Part shown: positions 1-5,481 of the stretch, piece by piece
Numbering within the stretch: the stretch's first letter is position 1
Layout: each line of letters begins with the position of its first letter
Origin: Prevotella sp. CAG:924
GTDB taxonomy: Bacteria; Bacteroidota; Bacteroidia; Bacteroidales; Bacteroidaceae
Direction: 5' to 3'
DNA: 7,772 nucleotides
Assembly: GCA_000431975.1 (NCBI GenBank)
Contig: HF988454.1
Location: 1-7,772, forward strand
Translations under genes and position numbers: made by a program
The notes under the pieces: generated by a model
Databases searched by the model: none
The model's input: the letters and a program-made list of their open reading frames with translations, nothing else
Told to the model about the DNA's origin: nothing

Positions 1-29
1 CGTTAGCTAATACTCATGCCGAGCATACC

Positions 30-61
30 AAAAAGAGGACACACCTTTCGACATGTCCTCT
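30..61 (-). terminator. Intrinsic terminator of the outer-membrane barrel gene
   Basis: Read on the minus strand, 61 to 50 pairs with 45 to 34. Eight Watson-Crick pairs (AGAGGACA/TGTCCTCT) are followed by three G-U wobbles and one C-G pair closing a GAAA tetraloop. A run of five T follows at 34-30. The stem begins about 30 nt after the stop codon of the barrel gene at 92-94, so it should end that transcript. The wobble pairs and tetraloop form only on the minus-strand RNA, which supports this orientation. Confidence 0.85.
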
Positions 62-91
62 CCACAACTATCTTGATTAAATTGTATATGC

Positions 92-670
92 TTAGAGGCT
101 GAACTTATAGCCCAGAGCAATCTGGAATACACTATTGCAGTTGTCACTACCGTCAAACACCTTCGTGACACCGAAGTTGTAACGGGCATCAAGCACGACA
201 TTGCTAAACTCATAGGAAAGGCCTACAGGAATAGAGAAATCAAAACTCTTCGTTCCATCAAAGTCGGTCTCTGCACTGGTGTCGCCCACCGATGCCTTTG
301 CCGAACTGTTCACATTGAATCCCGGCTGGATACCCACCTTCACTGCCAGATTCTTTACTACATATACATTAGCAAGAATGGGGATATTGATATAGTCCAG
401 CTTCATCGTGGCTGTCACACCATCATCAGATGACTTGCAGCCCTGCTGGGAATACAAGGCACCTCCAGAAATACTGAAAATATCAGAAACCTGATATTCG
501 AGCTCAGCACCCGCAACCAGTCCGATTCTTGAATCTGCACCCTCTGACTTTGTCAAATTGGCAATATTCACACCTATTCTAGGCTGAACAGTCAAAGAAC
601 CCACAGCATGTTGTGCATACGTTGCTACTGACGAGAGCACCAATACTGCCATTAGAAAAATCTTTTTCAT
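92..670 (-). CDS. Outer-membrane beta-barrel protein, PorT / OMP_b-brl_2 type
   Basis: This encodes a 192-residue secreted protein. Residues 1-19 form a Sec signal peptide (MKK start, hydrophobic core, TYA-Q cleavage site). The mature part is rich in alternating polar and hydrophobic beta strands, for example LDYINIPILANVYV (91-104), AVKVGIQPGFNV (109-120), FDFSIPVGLSYEF (143-155), VVLDARYNFGV (158-168) and the final strand FQIALGYKF. A run of strands like Y-x-x-IP-x-LANVY followed by a glycine-rich strand is typical of the small Bacteroidetes barrels annotated 'porin family' or 'PorT family'. Such proteins usually form 8-stranded barrels in the outer membrane; their ligand or partner is rarely known. 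Two cysteines (C78 and C178) lie in predicted loops and could form a disulfide. The gene stands alone, has its own terminator and no strong ribosome-binding site (only A/T-rich sequence before the ATG), as is common in this phylum. The fold class is fairly sure; the function is unknown. Confidence 0.88.
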   Translation of the reverse strand: MKKIFLMAVLVLSSVATYAQHAVGSLTVQPRIGVNIANLTKSEGADSRIGLVAGAELEYQVSDIFSISGGALYSQQGCKSSDDGVTATMKLDYINIPILANVYVVKNLAVKVGIQPGFNVNSSAKASVGDTSAETDFDGTKSFDFSIPVGLSYEFSNVVLDARYNFGVTKVFDGSDNCNSVFQIALGYKFSL

Positions 671-1106
671 AACGATTATTTTTTTAATTAAACATCAACC
701 CTGACCCATAGAGATCAGAGCAACTCTAAAATCTTCTATTTTCTTTCCAAAATCACAGAAGCTATTCGTATCCGCCTCATAGAGACACTCTGACTAGCAC
801 CTTATCAATGCCATCAAAGTATTCTGGGTACAAATATAGAACAAAATTGAATATTTGTAGATCTTTAGACCCTGATTTTTCCGAAGCAGTACAGAATTTA
901 ACATTATTTTGGCACAATCACTTTAAAACATCCAAAACGGGAAGTAATCTTTCATCATTCACGAAGTTCACATATAGATTGCAATATCGCCTTTGCTTCC
1001 GGTGACACATTTTTTCCTCTTAGGCTTATAGTCTTAACTCCATCGGTTCTTCTTCTTTCATTCTCTCACCATTACCGGAAACGGGCTACTGACAACGATC
1101 CAGATG
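671..1106. other. Intergenic region without a convincing gene
   Basis: This stretch separates the barrel gene from the 51-codon gene; both are read leftwards. It is AT-rich, with scattered stop codons. A 65-codon plus-strand frame at 808-1005 has no ribosome-binding site, no recognisable protein features and lies over the barrel gene's candidate promoter, so I do not call it. The left part should hold the 5' leader and promoter of the barrel gene. From about 870 to 1106 I see no promoter match or stable hairpin. A short direct repeat (AAACGGGCT at 1079-1087 and 1111-1119) links the right end to the terminator of the next gene and may be chance. Confidence 0.6.
831..838 (-). promoter_or_regulatory. 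Candidate -7 box for the barrel gene (TATATTTG)
   Basis: The minus strand reads TATATTTG here, a full match to the Bacteroidetes -7 consensus TAnnTTTG. No TTTG or TTG is found 19-21 bp upstream, so the -33 element is weak or absent. If used, the transcript would begin near 823 and carry a leader of about 150 nt before the ATG at 670, which is long for this kind of gene. Confidence 0.4.
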
Positions 1107-1107
1107 G

Positions 1108-1128
1108 AAAAAACGGGCTTGACCCGTT
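1108..1128 (-). terminator. Intrinsic terminator overlapping the stop codon of the 51-codon gene
   Basis: On the minus strand AACGGG (1128-1123) pairs with CCCGTT (1117-1112) around the loop TCAAG, followed by a T run (1113-1108). The first two bases of the stem are the last two bases of the TAA stop codon (1129-1127). The gene therefore ends directly in its terminator with no 3' spacer, which supports the small gene as a real transcription unit. Confidence 0.8.
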
Positions 1129-1282
1129 AGTCTTTCATATAGTCCTTCGTCAGCATGTCATAATACAATGCCTCAAGCTCTTGCAGCTTAAGACGTTCCA
1201 CACTATGCTCTATTTTCCTAATAAGCTCATCGCGACGCTGCTCATCGTCGCCATAGCCGAATGTCGTGAATGTTCTGCTCAT
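1127..1282 (-). CDS. Small charged helical protein of unknown function, divergent from rpoD
   Basis: I do not recognise the product. The frame stays open upstream to a TTG at 1318, but the ATG at 1282 is the better start: both promoter candidates (-7 boxes at 1303-1310 and 1316-1323) would start transcription at or downstream of that TTG. From this ATG the protein has 51 residues. A short aromatic N-terminus (MSRTFTTFGYG) is followed by a highly charged stretch, DDEQRRDELIRKIEHSVERLKLQELEALYYDMLTKDYMKD, with regularly spaced I/L/V, most likely one long amphipathic helix or a helical hairpin. There is no signal peptide, membrane segment or cysteine. A good promoter on one side and a terminator fused to the stop codon on the other argue that it is a real gene. 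Its place back-to-back with the sigma factor gene gives no clear functional hint. Confidence 0.65.
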   Translation of the reverse strand: MSRTFTTFGYGDDEQRRDELIRKIEHSVERLKLQELEALYYDMLTKDYMKD

Positions 1283-1302
1283 GTTTATACTGGTTTTGAA
1301 CA

Positions 1303-1333
1303 CAAAGTTACAAAACAAAGTTAAAACTCAAAA
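1303..1333 (-). promoter_or_regulatory. Proximal promoter of the 51-codon gene
   Basis: The minus strand shows TTTTG (1333-1329), an 18-bp spacer and TAACTTTG (1310-1303), a good fit to the Bacteroidetes -33 TTTG / -7 TAnnTTTG promoter. Transcription would start near 1296, only about 14 nt before the ATG at 1282. Confidence 0.6.
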
Positions 1334-1349
1334 GAATTCGCAACAAAAA
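1316..1349 (-). promoter_or_regulatory. Distal promoter of the 51-codon gene
   Basis: A second identical -7 box, TAACTTTG (1323-1316), lies 13 bp upstream of the first. A TTTTTG element (1349-1344) lies 20 bp further up. It would start transcription near 1309. It sits just before the -33 element of the oppositely oriented rpoD promoter (1351-1353), so the two directions probably compete for polymerase. Confidence 0.5.
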
Positions 1350-1350
1350 G

Positions 1351-1381
1351 TTGCCCGTTTAATAGTTATTTTATACCTTTG
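1351..1381 (+). promoter_or_regulatory. rpoD promoter
   Basis: TTG (1351-1353), a 20-bp spacer and TACCTTTG (1374-1381) match the Bacteroidetes -33/-7 promoter very well. Transcription would begin near 1388 and give a leader of about 80 nt. That leader starts with a small hairpin, TTGGG (1390-1394) with CCCAA (1404-1408), which may protect the 5' end. An AGAGG (1456-1460) lies 9 nt before the rpoD ATG and may serve as a ribosome-binding site. Confidence 0.75.
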
Positions 1382-1469
1382 TACGCTATTTGGGTGAATT
1401 GCGCCCAATCGGCATCCGTTAAGGGCAAAAGATTAAGGTATTAGGAAAAACAAATAGAGGTTTACACAC

Positions 1470-2342
1470 ATGCGTCAATTAAAGATTCAGAAAAGTATTA
1501 CAAACCGTTCCAGCGAAGCTCTCGACAAATATCTGGTAGAGATCGGCCGTGTTCCTATGATTTCCGTAGACGAGGAGATCGAACTGGCTCAGAAGATTCG
1601 CAAAGGCGGAAAGGAAGGTGAACGGGCTAAAGAGAAGTTAGTGATGGCCAATCTCCGTTTCGTCGTCTCTGTAGCTAAGCAATATCAGCATCAGGGTCTG
1701 AGTCTTACCGACCTTATTGACGAAGGTAACATCGGACTGGTGAAAGCCGCAGAAAAATTCGATGAGACCCGTGGCTTCAAATTCATCTCCTACGCCGTTT
1801 GGTGGATTCGCCAGAGCATTCTGCAGGCCATCGCCGAGCAGAGCCGTATCGTCCGGTTGCCGCTCAATCAGGTGGGTGCCCTCTCAAAAATCAACTCAGA
1901 GATTTCCAAGTTTGAGCAGAAGAACCAGCGCCGTCCTTCCGTGTCTGAGCTGGCCAAGCTCACAGATATGGATGAGTCGAAGCTCGACCAGACCATCAAG
2001 GCCGACAACCACCACATGAGTATTGACGCCCCGTTCCAGGAGGATGAGGAGAACTCTATGGCCGATGTGTTGTCTTCGGGCGAAGACAGCCGCGCCGACA
2101 AGCAGGTAGACTACGAGTCGATGTCACAGGAGCTCCAGACCGTACTTCGCAATGTGCTGAAGGACCGTGAGATCCAGATCGTCACCCAGTGCTTCGGCAT
2201 CGGTTGCCACGAGAAAGGACTGGAGGAGATCGGCGACCAGCTGGGGCTCACCCGCGAGCGTGTACGCCAGATCCGCGAGAAGTCGATCGTCAAGCTGCGC
2301 GAAAGCGGCTACGCTAAACTGCTCATCAAATATCTGGGATAA
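1470..2342 (+). CDS. rpoD: RNA polymerase sigma factor RpoD/SigA (sigma-70 family, short Bacteroidetes type)
   Basis: This 290-residue sigma-70 factor directs core RNA polymerase to promoters. Region 1.2 lies at about 15-48 (LDKYLVEIGRVPMISVDEE). Region 2 at about 56-126 holds the -10-recognition and melting helix (ETRGFKFISYAVWWIRQSI). Region 3 is at about 136-212. Region 4 at about 224-277 contains the helix-turn-helix LEEIGDQLGLTRERVRQIREK (251-271) that reads the -33 element. Region 1.1 is absent, as in known Bacteroidetes primary sigma factors of about 287 residues. The ATG start gives the conserved MRQLKI-x-KSITNR beginning. Some segments depart from what I remember of the main Bacteroides primary sigma: an extra KGGKEGERA stretch before region 2, and KDREIQIVTQCFGIGC in region 4 where the main type reads roughly DREKEII-x-x-FFGI. 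Several Bacteroidales carry more than one RpoD-like protein, so this could be the primary factor or a close second copy; one locus cannot decide. It heads a plus-strand row with uvrA. Confidence 0.95.
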   Translation: MRQLKIQKSITNRSSEALDKYLVEIGRVPMISVDEEIELAQKIRKGGKEGERAKEKLVMANLRFVVSVAKQYQHQGLSLTDLIDEGNIGLVKAAEKFDETRGFKFISYAVWWIRQSILQAIAEQSRIVRLPLNQVGALSKINSEISKFEQKNQRRPSVSELAKLTDMDESKLDQTIKADNHHMSIDAPFQEDEENSMADVLSSGEDSRADKQVDYESMSQELQTVLRNVLKDREIQIVTQCFGIGCHEKGLEEIGDQLGLTRERVRQIREKSIVKLRESGYAKLLIKYLG

Positions 2343-2378
2343 GCGAACAGGCCCGGCAATGGGCATCGCAGCGTAATC

Positions 2379-2507
2379 ATGGGTCTGCGACACACAAGAC
2401 GTGTCCGGCCCACCATCTACAAAAGACTGAACAAGAATAGGATTGACCCCGAGAAGGTCACCAAAAACAGAAGGTGGTCCGCCAGAACGGTGACCACCTT
2501 TTTTTAA
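2379..2507 (+). CDS. Candidate small basic ORF (42 codons) between rpoD and uvrA; possible leader peptide
   Basis: The frame from ATG 2379 to TAA 2505-2507 encodes a strongly basic peptide starting MGLRHTRRVRPTIYKRLNKN and ending in two Phe codons. Arg and Lys make up about a third of its residues. It is in the same frame as rpoD, and the stretch from the rpoD stop (2340-2342) to 2507 has no other stop, so readthrough of that stop would append 54 residues to the sigma factor. The peptide reads through the whole terminator hairpin and its stop is made from the end of the T run. uvrA starts 10 nt later, close enough for translational coupling. Against it: no clear ribosome-binding site, Arg codons mainly AGA/AGG while the flanking genes prefer CGC/CGT, and an open frame of this length could occur by chance. 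No function can be assigned. Confidence 0.3.
   Translation: MGLRHTRRVRPTIYKRLNKNRIDPEKVTKNRRWSARTVTTFF
2444..2505 (+). promoter_or_regulatory. Possible attenuator with mutually exclusive hairpins before uvrA
   Basis: GGTCACC (2456-2462) is a perfect complement of GGTGACC (2489-2495). This pairing uses bases 2492-2495, which are also the start of the right arm of the terminator (2492-2500), so the two helices cannot coexist. A third helix, TGACC (2444-2448) with GGTCA (2456-2460), would sequester the antiterminator strand and free the terminator. Three competing helices ahead of a T run are the usual layout of an attenuator. Just upstream, TGGGC/GCCCA (2360-2364/2408-2412) can enclose TCGCAG/CTGCGA (2366-2371/2385-2390) and a small ACAC/GTGT hairpin. 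The pairings are visible in the sequence; a regulatory role is an inference. Confidence 0.35.
2471..2505 (+). terminator. Intrinsic terminator between rpoD and uvrA
   Basis: AAGGTGGTC (2471-2479) pairs perfectly with GACCACCTT (2492-2500) around a 12-nt loop, and seven T follow (2499-2505). It should end rpoD transcription. It is unusual in lying only 12 nt before the uvrA ATG. I find no TAnnTTTG box between rpoD and uvrA, so uvrA transcripts probably have to pass this hairpin. Confidence 0.85.
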
Positions 2508-2517
2508 TATACTAGCA

Positions 2518-5481
2518 ATGACTGAAGAAGCTATACAGATCAAAGGAGCACGGGTAAACAACCTGAAAAATGTCTCGCTCGACATCCCCCGCAACAAGTT
2601 CATCGTTGTCGCCGGCGTCTCAGGATCGGGCAAGTCGTCGCTGGCCTTCGACACCCTTTACGCCGAGGGACAGCGCCGCTATGTGGAGAGCCTGTCGAGC
2701 TATGCCCGTCAGTTCCTCGGCCGTATGAGTAAACCTGAGTGTGACTACATCAAGGGCCTTCCGCCAGCTATCGCCATCGAGCAAAAAGTGATCGCACGCA
2801 ATCCGCGTTCCACCGTAGGCACATCGACAGAGATCTACGAATACCTGCGTCTGCTCTTTGCACGCATCGGCCGCACCTACTCCCCCATCTCAGGCCAGGA
2901 AGTGAAGAAACACTCCACCGAGGACATCGTAGCCACCGTCGCCACCCTAGGAGAGGGCACACGGTTCATGGTCCTCGCCCCGCTCCACGTCGTCGAAGGG
3001 CGAAGCATCTCCCGTCAACTGGAAATGTATCTGCAGGAAGGCTATACGCGCGTGATGATCAAGAATGATGTGACACGCATCGAGGATCTCCTGCCACCGT
3101 CAGAGCCTGCCGCCACGACAAAAGGTAAAGCAGGAGCAAAAGCTGCCGCAGCCCATCCTGAGAATGAGGAGCTCAACCGGATGGATCCGAAAGACATCTA
3201 TCTCATTATCGACCGTCTGAGCGTCTCTAGCGAGAAGGATGCCATCTCCCGCCTGACCGACTCTTGCGAGACAGCCTTCTATGAGGGTGACGGCGCCTGC
3301 CGCATCGTCGTCGTTCCGTCTAATATGGTGTTCGACTTCTCGTCACGCTTCGAGGCCGACGGCATGACCTTTGAAGAGCCCAACGACAACATGTTCTCTT
3401 TCAACTCTCCCGTCGGTGCCTGCCCCTCCTGCGACGGCTTCGGCTCGGTCATCGGCATCGATGAGAAGCTTGTCATCCCCAACTCTACACTCTCTGTCCA
3501 TGAAGGCTGCGTGCAGTGCTGGCACGGAGAGAAGATGAAGATGTGGCAGGACGAGTTCTGCCGCCGTGCGGCAGTCGATAATTTCCCCATCTTCAAGCCC
3601 TACTTCGAACTGACACGCAAGGAGAAGGACATGCTCTGGCACGGACTGCCCAGCGACCGCAAGCACTCCAATCCCGTCTGCATCGACAGTTTCTTCCAGA
3701 TGGTCAAGGACAACCAGTATAAGATCCAGTACCGTGTGATGATGAGCCGCTACCGTGGCCGCACCATCTGCCCCGACTGCCATGGCACACGCCTGAAGAA
3801 AGAGGCTACCTGGGTGAAGATCGGAGGCATGAGCATTGTCGATCTCGTCGAGATGCCTGTCTATCAGCTCAAGGAGTGGTTTGCCCGGCTGCAGCTCGAC
3901 GAGCACGATGCCGACGTGGCACGCCGCCTGCTCATGGAGATACGCTCACGGCTCAACTTCCTCTGTGAGGTAGGACTGGGCTATCTTAAGCTCAACCGTC
4001 AGAGCAACACACTCTCCGGCGGTGAGAGCCAGCGCATCAATCTGTCGACCTCCCTCGGCTCGTCACTCGTCGGCTCGCTCTACATCCTCGACGAGCCGAG
4101 CATCGGACTGCACAGCCGCGACACCGACCGCCTGATCCATGTGCTGCGCGACCTCCAGTCGCTGGGCAACACCGTCCTCGTCGTTGAGCACGACGAAGAG
4201 ATCATGCGGGCTGCCGACTGGCTCATCGATGTCGGACCCGATGCCGGCGAGCTGGGAGGCGAGATCGTCTACCAGGGTCCTGTGCCCCAATCGCTCCGTC
4301 TCACAGAGAAAGAGGCTGAGAGCATCGAGAAAGGACTCGACTCCGGCACCGCCGAGCACCGTAAAGACTTGCTCAAGGCAGAGGCCGACGACCTCATCGC
4401 CAAGTATCCCCGTTCCTATACCGTCAAGTATCTCACCGGTGAGGAGCAGATCGCCGTACCGGCATCGCGCCGCGCATGGAAGCAGTCGATCCTGCTCAAG
4501 GGATGCCGTATGAACAATCTCTGCGGTCTCGACGTGGAGATACCGCTCCATGTGATGACCGTTGTCACGGGTGTCTCCGGATCGGGCAAGTCGAGCCTCA
4601 TCAAGGGCATCCTCTACCCTGCCCTCAAGCGCCGCCTCGACGAGGTGAGCGATGCGCCGGGCGAGTTCCTCGCCCTGGAGGGTGATGTGGATGACATCCG
4701 CCACGTAGAGTTTGTCGACCAGAATCCGATCGGCAAATCGACGCGCTCCAACCCCGCCACCTACATGAAGGCATACGACGCTATCCGACAACTCTTCTCC
4801 GAGCAGCCTCTGGCTAAGCAGGAAGGCTTCGGACCACAGTATTTCTCCTTCAACACCGAGGGAGGACGCTGCGAGGAATGCAAGGGTGCAGGCGTCATCA
4901 CCGTGGAGATGCAGTTCATGAGCGACCTCGTGCTCACCTGCGACGCCTGCCATGGCAAGCGCTTCAAACGTGAGATCCTCGATGTGACCTATAAAGGCAA
5001 GAATATCGATGACATCCTCGACATGACGGTCTCCGAGGCCATCGCCTTCTTCAAAGAGAACAATCAGAAGACCATCGTCAGCCGTCTCCAGCCGTTGGAG
5101 GATGTCGGACTGGGATATATCCGCCTGGGACAGAACTCCTCAACGCTGTCGGGCGGTGAGAATCAGCGTGTCAAACTCGCCTACTTCATCGGTCAGGAGA
5201 AGCAGGAGCCATCGCTCTTCATCTTCGACGAGCCGACAACGGGTCTGCACTTCCACGACATCTCACGTCTGCTCCGTGCCTTCGACGCCCTCATCGCACG
5301 CGGACATTCCGTGTTGATCATCGAGCACAACATGGACATCATCAAGTCGGCCGACTGGGTGATCGACCTCGGTCCCGAAGGTGGCGACCGGGGTGGCAGA
5401 TTGGTATGCGCCGGACGCCCGGAAGACATCGCCGCCTGCACGAAGAGTTACACCGGACAATATCTCAAACCCTATCTCTAA
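2518..5481 (+). CDS. uvrA: Excinuclease ABC subunit UvrA
   Basis: UvrA is the damage-sensing ATPase of nucleotide excision repair; its dimer loads UvrB at lesions in the cytoplasm. Both ABC ATPase halves are complete. The first has Walker A GVSGSGKSS (33-41), signature LSGGESQR (499-506) and Walker B LYILDEP (521-527). The second has Walker A GVSGSGKSS (685-693), signature LSGGENQR (877-884) and Walker B LFIFDEP (900-906). The C-terminal zinc finger is intact: CEEC (785-788), 19 residues, CDAC (808-811). The canonical first zinc module lacks its leading CxxC: only CPSC (302-305) remains, with an extra CVQC at 331-334. A CPDC pair sits at 418-421. At 987 residues it is longer than the usual 940 or so, due to a low-complexity Ala/Lys stretch (about 195-218, in the UvrB-binding region) and a charged helical linker (about 588-628) between the two halves. 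The start MTEEAIQIKGARVNNL fits the family. No Shine-Dalgarno is seen. The glycosyltransferase ATG overlaps its stop. Confidence 0.98.
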   Translation: MTEEAIQIKGARVNNLKNVSLDIPRNKFIVVAGVSGSGKSSLAFDTLYAEGQRRYVESLSSYARQFLGRMSKPECDYIKGLPPAIAIEQKVIARNPRSTVGTSTEIYEYLRLLFARIGRTYSPISGQEVKKHSTEDIVATVATLGEGTRFMVLAPLHVVEGRSISRQLEMYLQEGYTRVMIKNDVTRIEDLLPPSEPAATTKGKAGAKAAAAHPENEELNRMDPKDIYLIIDRLSVSSEKDAISRLTDSCETAFYEGDGACRIVVVPSNMVFDFSSRFEADGMTFEEPNDNMFSFNSPVGACPSCDGFGSVIGIDEKLVIPNSTLSVHEGCVQCWHGEKMKMWQDEFCRRAAVDNFPIFKPYFELTRKEKDMLWHGLPSDRKHSNPVCIDSFFQMVKDNQYKIQYRVMMSRYRGRTICPDCHGTRLKKEATWVKIGGMSIVDLVEMPVYQLKEWFARLQLDEHDADVARRLLMEIRSRLNFLCEVGLGYLKLNRQSNTLSGGESQRINLSTSLGSSLVGSLYILDEPSIGLHSRDTDRLIHVLRDLQSLGNTVLVVEHDEEIMRAADWLIDVGPDAGELGGEIVYQGPVPQSLRLTEKEAESIEKGLDSGTAEHRKDLLKAEADDLIAKYPRSYTVKYLTGEEQIAVPASRRAWKQSILLKGCRMNNLCGLDVEIPLHVMTVVTGVSGSGKSSLIKGILYPALKRRLDEVSDAPGEFLALEGDVDDIRHVEFVDQNPIGKSTRSNPATYMKAYDAIRQLFSEQPLAKQEGFGPQYFSFNTEGGRCEECKGAGVITVEMQFMSDLVLTCDACHGKRFKREILDVTYKGKNIDDILDMTVSEAIAFFKENNQKTIVSRLQPLEDVGLGYIRLGQNSSTLSGGENQRVKLAYFIGQEKQEPSLFIFDEPTTGLHFHDISRLLRAFDALIARGHSVLIIEHNMDIIKSADWVIDLGPEGGDRGGRLVCAGRPEDIAACTKSYTGQYLKPYL

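Noticed and set aside
808..1005. 65-codon plus-strand frame with ATG start
   Set aside because: No ribosome-binding site, no coherent protein features, and it overlies the candidate promoter of the barrel gene; it looks like chance in AT-rich DNA.
1318..1320. TTG at the far end of the small gene's frame as its start
   Set aside because: It lies at or upstream of the probable transcription starts, and the ATG at 1282 fits both promoters.
2508..2513. TATACT as an E. coli-like -10 box just before uvrA
   Set aside because: It lies 4 nt from the ATG, has no matching -35, and the genome otherwise shows TAnnTTTG promoters.
2124..2654. 176-codon minus-strand frame spanning the rpoD end, the gap and the uvrA start
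   Set aside because: It crosses two certain genes and a terminator on the opposite strand and has no features of its own.
3343..3906. 187-codon minus-strand frame opposite uvrA
   Set aside because: Same codon-bias shadow as above; composition is that of reversed uvrA codons.
4063..4953. 296-codon minus-strand frame opposite uvrA
   Set aside because: It is a by-product of the GC-rich third positions of uvrA, whose ATPase motifs run through the whole stretch; no start signals of its own.
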